Made by a program: the position numbers and the translations under genes. Below the pieces are notes generated by a model. It worked only from the letters and a program-made list of their open reading frames with translations. It did no database searches and was not told the origin of the DNA. Of a stretch of 64,000 nucleotides of DNA, positions 36,801 to 49,528 are shown piece after piece (positions within the stretch are counted from its first letter, which is position 1; every line of letters begins with the position of its first letter). Origin of the DNA: Lucifuga dentata (lineage: Eukaryota > Chordata > Actinopteri > Ophidiiformes > Bythitidae); the NCBI GenBank assembly GCA_014773175.1, contig VXCM01003488.1, forward strand, positions 1-64,000. The letters run 5' to 3'.

Positions 36801-37505
36801 AAGGAAATTACAGAGTATTTGTTTAAGACGGTGGAGAGAGAGGCTGGATGGGTCAAGTAAGCCATTATTGCTGTTATTAGAGATTTTATTTGGGAAGAAG
36901 AGGGCAAAAAAGAGAGAAACCCAGCAAGAATTGATCTGGGAGAACTTATCAATTGAATTGTGGAGAACAGAACCTTAGCGTTACTTTTCTAATCATTTAT
37001 CATTCAAAAGATGAAGGGCCATGTTGAACAATTTATCTCCTTCTTATAGCTGTTAAGATTTATAGATTTAATAACTTGCAGCTCGGTCTTTCATCATCGC
37101 TTTCAGCCTCCTGGCAGGTTCTCTGTAACATTTTCACTCATTACTGCAATAAACTTTGGGTGCTCCAGATACTGTCTCTTTTTTAGGTTTGGAGGGAGCG
37201 GCACCGTTAATGATCTGTCTCAAGACAAACTTGAAATTGCAGGGATTTGCATTTGCAGGGATAAAGTGCTTATTGTTATGTTTTCGAGCCACACAAAGAA
37301 ACAAATGCACACAAACACATACTTTTAACAATAATACATGCCGTAATAATATATATTATTACATATAATATAACCCTAATACATGCTGGCCTCTTACAGT
37401 TTACTATCAAACAACCAAGCATGCCTCTGTGGCCAGTTCACCATTAAAATTTTTTTATTTAATTCACGCTTTTAAATATTTATGCACAAGTATTTCTTGA
37501 ATTAA
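32724..37505. other. Intronic stretch without recognisable gene or element
   Basis: Unique-looking sequence with one (AC)n tract. A 102-codon minus-strand frame at 36006-36314 has no recognisable domain. Nothing else identified. Confidence 0.5.
33760..33799. repeat. (AC)n microsatellite
   Basis: Pure AC for about 40 bases. Confidence 0.95.
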
Positions 37506-37510
37506 TGTAA

Positions 37511-37982
37511 AGGACCATACCATCCATTTTGCATGTTTGAGCCTAATATATTCAATTTTCATACATGTTACATTACTGACAAGCATTTCCCAAAGGATAA
37601 AACCGTATTTCAGCTTTCCTGATATTTTGCAAAGTCTTATTTTGCAAAGTCTGTTAATCTTTCAAAAATATTCAAGCGATACACCCACTTTAAAAATCCA
37701 TGTTTCTCCTGCTAATATGAAGTCATGGTTGTTTAACTTTTTTGATAAATGCAGGTCTTCTTTTGGGACTATATTCCCTGGTGGAGACATGCATTCACTC
37801 CACGCTTTTTTAATTAACTGTTCCAGTAGTATGCTTTGGGAAATGATTGTCAGTAATGTAACATGTATGAAAANTAATTAACTGTTCCAGTAGTATGCTT
37901 TGGGAAATGATTGTCAGTAATGTAACATGTATGAAAATTGAGTACATTAGGCTCAAACATGCAAAATGGGTGATATGGTCCT
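37511..37982 (+). mobile_element. TTAA element copy, internally deleted
   Basis: Left flank GTAA (37507-37510), right flank TTAA (37983-37986). Plus orientation. The block between the CACGCTTTTT phrase and the right end is deleted. The internal motif has decayed to GGTTGTTTAA. The right end is duplicated around an N at 37874, an assembly artefact. Confidence 0.85.
37811..37937. other. Assembly duplication around a single N (63 bp x 2)
   Basis: Bases 37811-37873 and 37875-37937 are identical; the N is at 37874. Confidence 0.9.
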
Positions 37983-38875
37983 TTAAATTGACTTAGGCGC
38001 TAATCTTGTTGAGTAGATAATAAATAGACCCCATGAAAGGAAGCATTTTATCAGATTACAGAATCAGTACTCACCTTAGGCAGGAGTATTCTTTGTTCAT
38101 GATGTTCCATATGCTGAAATGTATGGATTAAACCTTCGGTGATGCATGTATGCAGCATGTTCACAACCACAATACAGCTGTTTAGTGTGCACAATCCAGG
38201 AACATGTCATTCTCCACACAGTACACATATACAGCACCTATATTGGAGGGAAAAGCATCAGCATCAGGAGCAGGTGGAGTATGAAAATATATAATGTATG
38301 AACTGGTTTCAGTTGAACTGCAGGCAATTCTGCCCCAGTTTTACAGCCTTCTGACCGTTTTACAAGTCAGCGTGCATGTGTGGGTGTAAGCAGCGTATGC
38401 GCAGATACACACATATGTGCATATGGACATGTCCGGATGTATGCGCAAATGGTTTTCTGTTGCCAGCCTGCAGCTTAGCAGGCTGCCCCCGCACAGCCAG
38501 GCAGGAGGACAGAGGCATTACTCAGCTATTAAACTGTTATTTGCAGGTGTCACCCTCAGCGNGTGCTGATAGAGGCGGCGATGCCCTCAAGGTCCACAGC
38601 TGATACACACGGCATCCTTCAGGCTGGGGAGTGTGAGGTCCCAGTTCGCGACTGAGGCTCTTAGACTCGATGGGGCATAACAGGGGCCAGTAAGGGAGCA
38701 GACGGGTGAGTGGGAGTGGACTGGTAGGGGGGCAGAGGAGGGCAGAGGACAGCAGCGATGGGCCAGTGGGGAGGCCACCTGCCATTAGATGGCCACTCCA
38801 TTTCACCCGTGATGAATTGGCCTGGTTTCTTCCTCTCTGTTGGCAACTTCAGGCTGTTTTCTGATGGTTGTCCTT

Positions 38876-38895
38876 CACACACACACACACACACA
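38876..38895. repeat. (CA)n microsatellite
   Basis: Short pure CA tract. Confidence 0.9.
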
Positions 38896-38972
38896 TACTT
38901 TTACATGTATTTCATAATCCATAGCTGTGATCCAAACCAAATCGTAATTCTGTATTTTACATTGAACTTTAA

Positions 38973-39360
38973 AGGACCATACCATCCATTTTGCATGTTT
39001 GAGCCTAATATATTCAATTTTCATACATGTTACGTTACTGACAATCATTTCCCAAAGAATACTACTGGAACAGTGAATTAAAAATGTGTTTCCTACCTTC
39101 CAGACCACCAATGGTTTCACTTCATTCTGCTATTAAAATCAACTTGTTTATACTTGAAACATTCTTCGGATAGGATTTTTAAGATGGGTGTATCACTTGA
39201 ATATTTGATTTTGAAAGATTAAAAGATTAGATCAAGATTAGATTAAGATCAGGAAAGCTGAAATACGGTTTTATCATTTGGGAAATGATTGTCAGTAACG
39301 TAACATGTATGAAAATTGAATATATTAGGCTCAAACATGCAAACTGGGTGGTATGGTCCT
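38973..39360 (-). mobile_element. TTAA element copy, short internal-deletion form
   Basis: TTAA flanks at 38969-38972 and 39361-39364. Both inverted repeats are complete. Minus orientation. About 150-200 bp between GGATAGG and ATTTTTAAGATGGGTG is missing, including the internal terminal-like motif. Confidence 0.88.
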
Positions 39361-41469
39361 TTAAAGTTAATCTGGCGAGGACTGGCAGAAATTCAAGAAA
39401 ACATGCCCACAGCCTGGAGACGATTCCAGAAATTTCTAAAATAAAATGTGAATGTTAAAATGACTAATTTTGCATTTATGTCCAGAAATGGTCCTCAAAC
39501 TGTTAAATAGTCATCCGTCCCTCTGCTGCTATTTATTGAGTGCTATTTGTCTGCTTTTAGAAGAGTTGGACGTTAATAGTTAGAAGCATTTATGTCAACA
39601 ACATAGGCAGGCGAGACACAGCTTAACTGATGAGTGACTCATTTGTTTTTGCAGCCATTATGCTCCAGCTGTGTGAGCTGATGTTTTCAGAAGCAGGTTC
39701 ATTCATTACCTGCTTCATTAGTTCTGTCCCTCAAGGTATGGCACCTTCCACTTTCTTTTTTTTTTCCCCTTATACCATATTTTCTAAGACTTTGACCAAA
39801 TAATGCCAGACAGGCAGTTTTTTTCTGCAACATCGCTCAAGGGCATCACCTGAGAATAGCTCAATGCTGTCCACGCAAGGGAGACGATGACATGACTGGA
39901 TCTGCTTGGAAATGAAAATGAGAAACATCAAACCTGTTTCCACTGCAGAAGTATAAAGTGACAATTTATCATTAAAGAATATATACAGATCCATAATCCA
40001 TCAGACACTTCAGCTCTAGTCTTTGTAAAACTGGACTTTCATGCATTTTGCACGATCATGTATTAGGCAGCAGCAAAAACATTAGACTCTTAGTCAACTC
40101 CATATCTGGGAAAAATACCTGGTATTTTCTTTATAGTGCAAAGTAAAAATTGGGCACAGTTATATGTATGTGCATATTTTGAAGCGTTGGAATCCAGCAG
40201 GTGTGACTTGGTGCGTTCACAGCATGCAAAAGCAAACAGTTTGCTGTCGCAGCTTGGAGACTTGAAACAACTGCTACTGCGTGTTCATATCCAGTCGGTT
40301 AATTCTCCTGTGGTCAAACACTTTCCTCTGTCTCTCCTCCTCTGTAATTCACAAAATTCGGAAATGATTTCTTCCCGCAGATTTGAGATTTCGGATAATT
40401 AAATGCTGGTCACATTTCCAGTGATAGGAATTCACGGCTGGCATGTCGCCTTTGATTGGTGCAAAGTGACACTTAAAATTCGGGGTTTTTCCTGGTTCAA
40501 AATGAGGCAGAGGTGGCGCCATCCTAATCTTGTGCACACACGTGCACGTGTACCGTGCCTTCACCTGGCTCAAGCAAACACGTTTTACAAGCAACCTATT
40601 ACCTATAACCTATTTTAGAAGTTCCAATGATTGAAGACAATGACAATTAATACATTAAAGCATATTTTATTTAAAAAAAATAAAGGTTCCCTGTTCAACA
40701 TTAAATTAAAAACAACATAAAAGCTAATGTTAATTACACAGTTAAACAGTAAAATTGTTTCAAATCAAATCAAATATAACATAAGCTATAGTTTTCATAC
40801 ACTCCTAATGGCGTGGCATCTTAACTCCTCATCCTGTCCTCTGATCTCTCCATCACCTCTCCCTTCCACTTCCTGTGTCGTTACTTTCAGACCCGACAAA
40901 TTCACCCATCTCATAGTAACATGAATAATAATCAGATGATGTCTGCACTGTGCCCCCCTCATGATCCTCCTCCTCGTGAACTCTCTTTGTGAAGTAATGG
41001 CTGATTCTACTACCATATCTGCAAAGCTGAAAACATTACACCGATGGGATGTAACGTTAATTTAGGAAAGCTTTTTAAGAAATTGGACGTGCTTGGATGC
41101 AAAAGAAACAATATTCACCTGTTTGAACAGCCACGAAAAATCAGGGCACCGCCTGACACATTGGGAAAATTGCAGTTCTTTTCTTCCTCTTTGGCAGTTT
41201 AGGCAGCGCCTTTCCCGGTCTGCTGTGCTGATTGTGATACAGCGCCACCACATGGTGTAATGCCACAATTATAGTTACAAATGACAGAAATCCACTGAGT
41301 GCAACACCTGTTAGAAAACAGGCCCAGATTCATAAAAAACAGCGATAAGGAGTGTTGCCTTAATGTGCACTGTGATAATTGAAGCTCATTTAAAAAACTT
41401 TTTCCTAAGATAATCAGCACCGCTGTCACATGAAGGCAGGGGCAGTGTTGCTGTGAGGTGCAACAGGTG

Positions 41470-41604
41470 AAAGCCGATGAAGATCAGCATGTTAATGAGC
41501 TGCTGCATATTTACCAGCCACCATTTATCCTGATTTNAAAGCCGATGAAGATCAGCATGTTAATGAGCTGCTGCATATTTACCAGCCACCATTTATCCTG
41601 ATTT
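41470..41604. other. Assembly duplication around a single N (67 bp x 2)
   Basis: Bases 41470-41536 and 41538-41604 are identical; the N is at 41537. Confidence 0.92.
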
Positions 41605-42146
41605 ATCTGGTTTTAAAGGAAACATACATTCTGCTTTAAAAGAGATCAGAGAGTTCAGATTAGTGAGATAAGATTCAAAGCTCACCCTTTAAAAGCTGAC
41701 TGATCAGCTGAGTGAGTTTATCAAAGTTATTGATCACTGACACGTGAGGCGAATAAAATTTTAAACATCACCCAGATTTCATACTGCTGAAATTTACCAG
41801 CGGAATGAAGCAGGTCTTAATTTTAGCATGTGGGTTTGTTTTATGAATAGCTACCTCCACATGTAAATAAGGAAATATCACAGTAACGCCTCTTTAAGGC
41901 TAATGCTAAAATATGTCACTAACAGGCATTTATGAATGAGGGAACGTGGTTGCACCATGATATTTGCATATAACTGTGGTAAATCATGCTCTACCATTTT
42001 TGAACTTGGTCCAGTGTTTTCCATGAAGACACCCGTCAGAGTTTTGTTAAGAGTTGGAGGCGGCACGAAATTTGACGGACAACCACCTCATAATTCTCCA
42101 TGCAGGAAAAACCCTGAATTTGGTTCCATCTAATTTAGAAATCTTG

Positions 42147-42168
42147 ATTTTTTTTTTTTTTTTTTTTT
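42147..42168. repeat. Poly-T tract
   Basis: About 22 consecutive T. Confidence 0.9.
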
Positions 42169-43130
42169 CTTCTTTGGGTGTGTTGTTCAGCCAGTCACAA
42201 ATACATGACAAACACAGACATGAGTATGACCCACATAAATCTGTCCGGCTGGTCCGTGTAATGTGAATCCAGAGCGGTTGGACGGAGGCCTGGACGCTCT
42301 CGCTGTGGGCTCGCTCTGCTGCTGGCACGCTCGTCTGACCAACTAACTGGAAAGAGTCTGTAACAAATCCACATGCAAACACACACACTGCTGCTTCTGC
42401 CATGCATGCAACTCCAAAATGTGTGTTTAGCTGTGTGGTTACAGTGGAGACAGTCTGTGTAAATTGTAGCCTCAGGTACAGACAGGCGGAGCATTGACAC
42501 ATCGTTATGACACGATAAGACGCGATACTGTTCCTCAATACAAAATACGAACGCCTGATCCGCCTAACGCTGTCATTGTTCTTCCTGCTCACAGTCAGAA
42601 CCCAAAGCTGTTATTTATTGAGATGCAGCAATGCTATAAACTGCTCTTCCTCCCACTTGTCTTGGCACAGCTCCTGAACATTATTTTTTGGGTTTCTTGT
42701 GTTTAATCCCTCAGCTCCCTTGCAGAGTCTCACCACGGGTCTTTCCCTGGCAATAAGAAGTAAACGTATGCCGTCATTGTTTATCACCGCGTCTAAACGA
42801 GACACAGAGATCTACTGAAATGTTTCTTATCCGCGGTGCAGAAAGAGGAGTCAGAATGGAGATTCTACATATGGACGGCGTGCAGAAAAACCGCCTAATC
42901 AGTCAGTACACCTGCATTCAGCGAGCCTCGTTGGCTTCGCTTTGAATGAAACAAAGATTGTTTGTGCTCAGCAAGATACAGTAGTGAGTAATTAAGCTCC
43001 AGCATGCACCTCCATCTCTAACTATTGACTTCCCTACAAATTAATGTTACGGGAAAGTCAGCAGCTCCTGGAGAGAGTGCTACAGGAGCTTTACACCTGG
43101 TAACTGTGCTGGTTTGCATTTAGGAGTGCA

Positions 43131-43131
43131 C

Positions 43132-43198
<67 letters not shown>

Positions 43199-43234
43199 AA
43201 AGAGAGAGAATGAGAGAGAGAAAGAGAGAGAGAG
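43131..43234. repeat. Compound (TG)n-(AG)n microsatellite
   Basis: Long TG with TATG interruptions, then AG with AAAG and AATG interruptions. Confidence 0.93.
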
Positions 43235-43329
43235 TTTTTGTGGTTCATGTTTGAGCGTGAAATGCAGCAGTCACCACCACAAACACACACACAAATACAC
43301 ACACACACTACAAAGAGGCTGCGTTAATC

Positions 43330-43500
43330 TAAAAAGGCTATCGAGAACCCGAGTTCAAAAATTCACCACGCTTAAGTGCCTTTGAACAAGACATTTCACC
43401 CCTTCCAGCTCCAGGGATGCTGCGTATTCCATGGCTGACTTTGACCTTCCCAGCGAATAGGAAATTCCCTTGTGGGTGTAACTGCAGCCCACCATCACAT
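43330..43500 (+). repeat. Possible degraded SINE
   Basis: CCGAGTTCAAAAATTC resembles a worn tRNA B box, and AAGTGCCTTTGAACAAGACATTTCACCCC resembles the fish SINE phrase TGCCTTTGAGCAAGGCAC...ACCCC that is clearer at 63610-63660 in this window. Ends are not defined. Confidence 0.4.
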
Positions 43501-44216
43501 CATATTACATAACAAACACACAGCGACACACATTCATCCCTTCTTGTGTATCTGTGACATGAGAGGGTTAAAAACCAAACCAAGACGCATCCTGTCATAA
43601 CACGGCAACCAGCAGCAAATGCACTTCTATGCTAATAAAAGCAACAGGGAAATCGCCGCCAGCAGATTTCCTCACGTAATTCCCCACGAGTCTGGCATTA
43701 CTGCCTCACTACCCAGCCTCAGATTAACCACCAACCCCCCCGGCCCCGCAGCCATGCAGCTCAGAGCTCCAACATGCTATTTTACTCCCTCGATTTTATT
43801 GCTTTTACTTTGATGTCTTCAAAGCCGTGTCTTCTTTTCAGATCCTAATTATGGAATAAGATACAGGACGGTGAAGTATCGGCATCTCGTCTGAGTTTTA
43901 TTTTATACACACAGTACAGCTGCACCCGCTTCCTCTCCACCTTTATCTCCGTCTCCACTCCTCTCACCTGGCCTCCTGGTCAATCGGTCCTGCTACGCTT
44001 CACCTTTGAAAGTGTTTGACCTAGACCCCACGGTGAGCCAATCAGCATTCAGAACAGCGCCTCTGCTGCTGCTGCACCAGCGCTCGTCTGAAACACAGTT
44101 CTGCATTGCAGGCTGTAATGGTCGCATCAGTCGTACTACACACCAGCTGATATTACAGATGCTGTATTAGACTGGTTTTGGAAGCCTAATCTCTGATTTA
44201 TAGATTCTCTTTCTTC

Positions 44217-44253
<37 letters not shown>

Positions 44254-44262
44254 TTTTCTGAT
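44217..44262. repeat. (CT)n microsatellite
   Basis: CT repeats with TTTCT interruptions. Confidence 0.9.
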
Positions 44263-44596
44263 TCTTTTGATCTACTGCTTTAACTCTACCTCTCTTTTAC
44301 AGGAACGTTACGGCAGAGATCAGTCATTTCTCCACTCTTTTTTCCCCTTTCCCTCAAAATCTCTGATTTAATTAGTATAAGTGTTGCACGTTCCACCAGC
44401 GCCTGCAGAACATATATATTACATGTCTGTACTTTCTGTAGCCTATATATTTTAGCACCTGTGGGTTTGACATGGGAAGATCACGGAATGACTGATGGCG
44501 ATCCTGCGGATAAGGCGAGGTGCTTCTATCATTAGGAATTCACACACTGTGGCAACCACTGGTCAAAAGTATCACTCGGTGGAACAGTGAGGCAGG

Positions 44597-44616
44597 GAGA
44601 GAGAGAGAGAGAGAGA
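44597..44616. repeat. (GA)n microsatellite
   Basis: Short pure GA tract. Confidence 0.88.
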
Positions 44617-46190
44617 TGAAAAAGGGGAAAGGAAGGGGCAGAAGGCGAGATTGACTGAAAGACAAGCAGAGAAAAAGCAGAGTAGGTAGTGTAATTTGAT
44701 CAGAGCATGCTGGGAGCTCATCAGTATGCTCCTCATGTAAGCCCCCCCCACCCCCACCCCCTTTTGCTACACACACACACATACACACCACACACACACA
44801 CACAAGCACGCACCTAACGAGTTGGGCAAGAACAGCAGTCAGAAAAAGCAAATACTTTACGGAAAACAGACGAGCGTGAGTTTCTTCCTGCTCCATCGTT
44901 CACGTTGTTCTATAGATTTAGCTTTCACGTTCCACGTTGCACACACGCACATTTTTCTGCCATTTTCATCCTTTCCTCAATGCCAAACTAAACTGCGCAT
45001 GTGGGCTTGAGGACTATTGGGGATGTTATTACGCCGTTAATGACTTTATTGGAAATCGTGCAGGTATTTGACATAGTTTATGGATTATCACTCATCATTA
45101 AATACACACTGGATTATGGGAATGCTGGTTAAATCCAGATTACAGCTACTAGTATAAATTATGAGCTTCTCCTCCATTGTTGTGGCAACGATTTTCTCAT
45201 TGTTTTCATATCAGAAAGGTCACCGGCTAAGTTTCATGTGGTTGAAGTTTGTGGGAAGAATCTGGGCGGGGCGCGGCGCTCAAAGTTGCATCTCGACAAA
45301 GTCACCGCTCATCCCCCAATACGCCCAGTTTACCATGTGAAAACACCCTAACCATGAATTAAGCAAATAAACCCAAAAACTTAGATTATAACAGATGTTT
45401 ATGCCTTGCAGGCAGTAAAAAGAGTTTTTTTGGTTAATAGTTTTCCCTTTTTTGGATTAAAATAATCTTCCTTTAATTATGAATTAGCATTTTTGTGATA
45501 TATGTGAAATATCGGCTTATGCTCCTTCCCAGCTCCCCCAGTGTTGCATTCTGGGAGCCCTGCAAGATTGACAAACCAGCACTTGTAGTCTTGAATTTAT
45601 GCACACACCATGATATCCCCCTTTAAAATGCTTTCCGGCATCAGGTCATAATTTACCTTCCCTACAGTTACTTCCTCTTTTCCCTCCCTCCTCCTCTTGA
45701 TAGCATTGCTTGTAATTTATTGTATTGTTTTTAATTAAATGGATGGCGGAGGGNTTAAGTGCCTGGCAGCTCTAAGACATGCCATTTCTTATCTGAATTC
45801 TAAATTCAGCACACACCTACTGTAAAGCAGCACCATAAAGCTGAATAGGTCTCAAACTGCTCTGTCTGTTCGAGGGAGCGAACAGTTAGACAAATGTCAC
45901 CTTTAGACGAGAAGAGCAGGGATAATAAAGCAAAGGCCGGACACAGGACGCCACGGATTCATTGCTGCAGCTCTGCTCTCTCTCCCGCATAGAGGATCAA
46001 AGGAAGCAGCCTTGGATTTTACAAAGATGCACAATAAAGCAGAACTTTAAATGAAATAGAACCGGACTTAGTGCTGTAGTACATTCAGAGCAAACTACAG
46101 GGAAATAAAATAAACACGGTAACTACACGGCGTCATGCTCAATCAGTGCTACGATGAATGAAGCTCATTTATAAAGCTTCAAGACACTGT

Positions 46191-46756
46191 TGTTTGAGCC
46201 AAATATATTCAATTTTCATACATGTTATGTTACTGACAATCATTTTCATTTCTCAAAGGATAAAACCGTATTTCAGCTTTCCTGATATTTTGCAAAATCT
46301 CGTAATCTTTCAAAATCAAATATTCAAATGATACACCCACCTTAAAAATCCATGTTTCTCCTGCTAATAAGTACACAGCCTTATGAAGTCACGGTCCTTT
46401 AAACTTTTCCATAAATGCAGGTCTTTTTTTGGGACTATATTCCCCGGTGGAGGCATACATTCACTTCATGCTTTTTATTGAGTTTAAACGCTAAAATTAA
46501 ATAACTTCTAAAAAAAAAAACCTGAATACACGTCTTGTTGGTGATGATGGATTACCTATCCCAAGAACGTTTCAAGTATCAACAAGTTGATTTTAATAGC
46601 AGAATGAACTGAAACCAATGGAGGTCTGGAAGGTAGGAAAAACATTTTTAATTCACCGTTCCAGTAGTATGCTTTGGGAAATGATTGTCAGAAACCTTGC
46701 GTGTATGAAAATTGAATATATTAGGCTCAAACATGCAAAATGGGTGGTATTTTCCT
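46191..46756 (+). mobile_element. TTAA element copy, left end truncated
   Basis: The left side begins within the inverted repeat at TGTTTGAGCC, so the first 22 bases or so and the left TTAA are lost. The right end is GGTGGTATTTTCCT with TTAA at 46757-46760. The interior is otherwise among the most complete, in plus orientation, with the internal GGTCCTTTAA motif at about 46394-46403. Confidence 0.86.
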
Positions 46757-47101
46757 TTAATACTGGCACTGTGTTTTATGAATTATTCCCTTGATGTCTT
46801 ATATATATATATATATTAAAAAAAAGAAATTAGAGCCATTTTGCAGGTGCATACATGTAAGAATATCATATTGCAGAGATTTATTCCAGTATCTGTCAGA
46901 TGTAATATTAATTCTATGAATTTGTGGGAGGGGGGAGCAGGGGGGCTTAATAAGGAAAAATATACTGCAGCAAGGAGCCGTGGGTGGGAACGAGGAAATC
47001 AATTTGATTATCTACAGTCCAAGCTGAGACGTCTGTGGGAATAATCGGTGTGTGAGGTATGGACTCATACGGTTTTATTCCATATGACTCCATATGACTC
47101 C

Positions 47102-47135
47102 AATACCAATATGCTTGGAGAAGCATATTGGTATT
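47102..47135. repeat. Perfect 15-bp hairpin at LINE 5' junction
   Basis: AATACCAATATGCTT (47102-47116), loop GGAG, then its exact reverse complement AAGCATATTGGTATT (47121-47135). The right arm is the start of the LINE coding sequence (K-H-I-G-I). The left arm is therefore an inverted copy of the LINE edge. Confidence 0.9.
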
Positions 47136-48080
47136 CAGGGGACGGTGCTTTCATGGTTTCATTCATATTTATCAAATAGAACTCAACGTGTATACTACAA
47201 TAATACAATTTCTACTTTCTCTGTAGTAAAGTCTGGTGTACCCCAGGGATCGGTCCTTGGCCCTATGCTGTTTTCTATTTACATGCTTCCTCTTGGTGAT
47301 ATCATTTGTAAATATGATGTTCAATTCCATTGCTANNNNNNNNNNNNNNNNNNNNNNNNNNNNNNNNNNNNNNNNNNNNNNNNNNNNNNNNNNNNNNNNN
47401 NNNNNNNNNNNNNNNNNNNNNNNNNNNNNNNNNNNNNNNNNNNNNNNNNNNNNNNNNNNNNNNNNNNNNNNNNNNNNNNNNNNNNNNNNNNNNNNNNNNN
47501 NNNNNNNNNNNNNNNNNNNNNNNNNNNNNNNNNNNNNNNNNNNNNNNNNNNNNNNNNNNNNNNNNNNNNNNNNNNNNNNNNNNNNNNNNNNNNNNNNNNN
47601 NNNNNNNNNNNNNNNNNNNNNNNNNNNNNNNNNNNNNNNNNNNNNNNNNNNNNNNNNNNNNNNNNNNNNNNNNNNNNNNNNNNNNNNNNNNNNNNNNNNN
47701 NNNNNNNNNNNNNNNNNNNNNNNNNNNNNNNNNNNNNNNNNNNNNNNNNNNNNNNNNNNNNNNNNNNNNNNNNNNNNNNNNNNNNNNNNNNNNNNNNNNN
47801 NNNNNNNNNNNNNNNNNNNNNNNNNNNNNNNNNNNNNNNNNNNNNNNNNNNNNNNNNNNNNNNNNNNNNNNNNNNNNNNNNNNNNNNNNNNNNNNNNNNN
47901 NNNNNNNNNNNNTTTTTCAAGCATCCTTTTAACTTTGCTCTTTTAATGTTCTTGTTTTTACTGTAACTTTGCTTTGATGATCTTTTTAATGTCCCTACTT
48001 TTTACCTTTACTGTAAAGTGTATCGGGACCATGATGCATGGTGATTTTGCACTTTAAATAAATTGATTGATTGATTGACT
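47117..48080 (+). mobile_element. 5'-truncated L2/CR1-like LINE, reverse transcriptase and 3' tail
   Basis: The frame before the gap reads [15 protein letters not shown] and then [20 protein letters not shown], the classic domain-5 motif of non-LTR reverse transcriptases. It ends FHC plus TA, exactly where the catalytic YADD box should start. After the gap, 47913-48080 is a 3' UTR ending CTTTAAATAAATTGATTGATTGATTG, a short-repeat tail typical of fish L2/CR1-group LINEs. The copy starts within the transcriptase domain. The gap (577 bp) is shorter than the missing C-terminal coding region would need, so the copy is deleted or the gap size is only estimated. Confidence 0.82.
47336..47912. other. 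Assembly gap of 577 N
   Basis: Continuous N. Long open frames that cross it are artefacts of translating N. Confidence 0.99.
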
Positions 48081-49492
48081 CATGTTAATGTAATTTCCCT
48101 ACGTTCCAGATCAGCGGAGAGTACGCCTCAAAGGTTATTTGGTCGAGGTAGTCGTTCAAAAATACTTCTACGAAATTATTCTGATGGCGATCTGACATTC
48201 AGCAATCGCGGCCCGACGACCTCCCTGACCTGACAGCATTAAAATCCTTTATTTTGCAAATGTACCATTCATGCAGTCATGTCAGAGCCCCAAGGAGAAT
48301 TCTTTTCGCCTCTTCCGCTGCAGATATTTTATTGCTGACATTTCATCCTCCCCAGATGCTCATGTCAGTCTTCTTATGGTAATTTATCCAGAGGGGTACA
48401 TGGATTTGAAACATGTTTTCTCATCGTGGCATGTTTATCAAACGCATTGTCAGTTTTACATTGTTTTACACAAACAGCCCGAATTTTCCCTCATGCCCTG
48501 TTTCAACATGTGAACACGAATTCATTTCTTTCCATATGTTCATGCAGTTTGCAACACGTGTAAATGCAGAGATGATTTCATGCTGTTTTTTTAATGGACA
48601 TGACGGACAGGGAGGAACCAGCAGGAATCTGTGTATGATATTTTATCTCACTGGAGCTTTGACCTTTAACCTGTCCCTCAGCATCCTTCCTGCAGCATCT
48701 CTCACTCCTCGCACCCAGGGTTAGTCACTATCCTGAATTTGAACTCATTACAGAAGCTTATTTATATGGAAAGTTCTCTCCTGAAATGCTGGAAGGCATG
48801 AGAGGGAGAGATGGAGTAAAATAGGAAGAAGGCGAAGAGAAAATTAATTAATGTTGTCTTCAATTCAAATATGAAAGTAAAGATGAAGGGTCTCGCTCAG
48901 AAAGAAGCAACAGAAACATGGATCCTGCATCCTAGATCATACTTCTTATGCTAAAATGCTGTTGTTTCAGTGGACCAATTTTGGCAAAACTGAAAAAGAC
49001 TGAATTTGAGAGCTGTTCTAAATTCAGATTTCCTAGTAGAAGTCAAATTTTCTGCCTTTGCAACATATCCAGAACAGAATGTATAATTTAAAAAGATACG
49101 TATCGTGATGCTTTGTTTTTTTTTGAGAGAGAAAATCTCAATATACTCATTCCTCCCTGTCTAGTTCCGCAGTCAAACCTCCCTACACTCCCAAGAGAAC
49201 TGTGTTGCAGTGATTTCCAATTATGTTTTCCATTTGAATTGATAAGTTACAGCTTTTCCTCCTGTTTTTTGAATTTCTTCCTCCCGTTCTCCTCCCGTCG
49301 GAGCCTCAGTTAAGTTGGCACCTGGACTTTGTTATTCATTCGCCTCACGTGCGCTGCAGAATCCAACATGGTTCATCCTGAAAACCTGCAAAACACATCT
49401 ATGGTCCCAACCAGTCTGCTGTGTCCTGTTTTCATTACAAGGACTCCCCAGGAGAGTGTATGGATGTAGCAGCTCCCTCATTCTCCTCTCAA

Positions 49493-49528
<36 letters not shown>

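Larger units (their letters stand above)
39365..46185. other. Intronic stretch, mostly without recognisable elements
   Basis: Contains one assembly duplication (41470-41604), microsatellites near 43131, 44217 and 44595, a possible SINE remnant near 43330, and an N at 45754. The longest frame (181 codons, minus strand, 42047-42592) runs through a T-run read as poly-lysine and has no recognisable domain. Confidence 0.5.

Noticed and set aside
42047..42592. 181-codon minus-strand frame
   Set aside because: It runs through a T-run read as poly-lysine, has no recognisable domain and no splice or neighbour context. In 64 kb of AT-rich DNA such a frame can arise by chance.
47094..47966. Long open frames of 195-290 codons across the gap
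   Set aside because: They are mostly translated N. Only the first 80 codons or so are real, and those belong to a LINE reverse transcriptase fragment.
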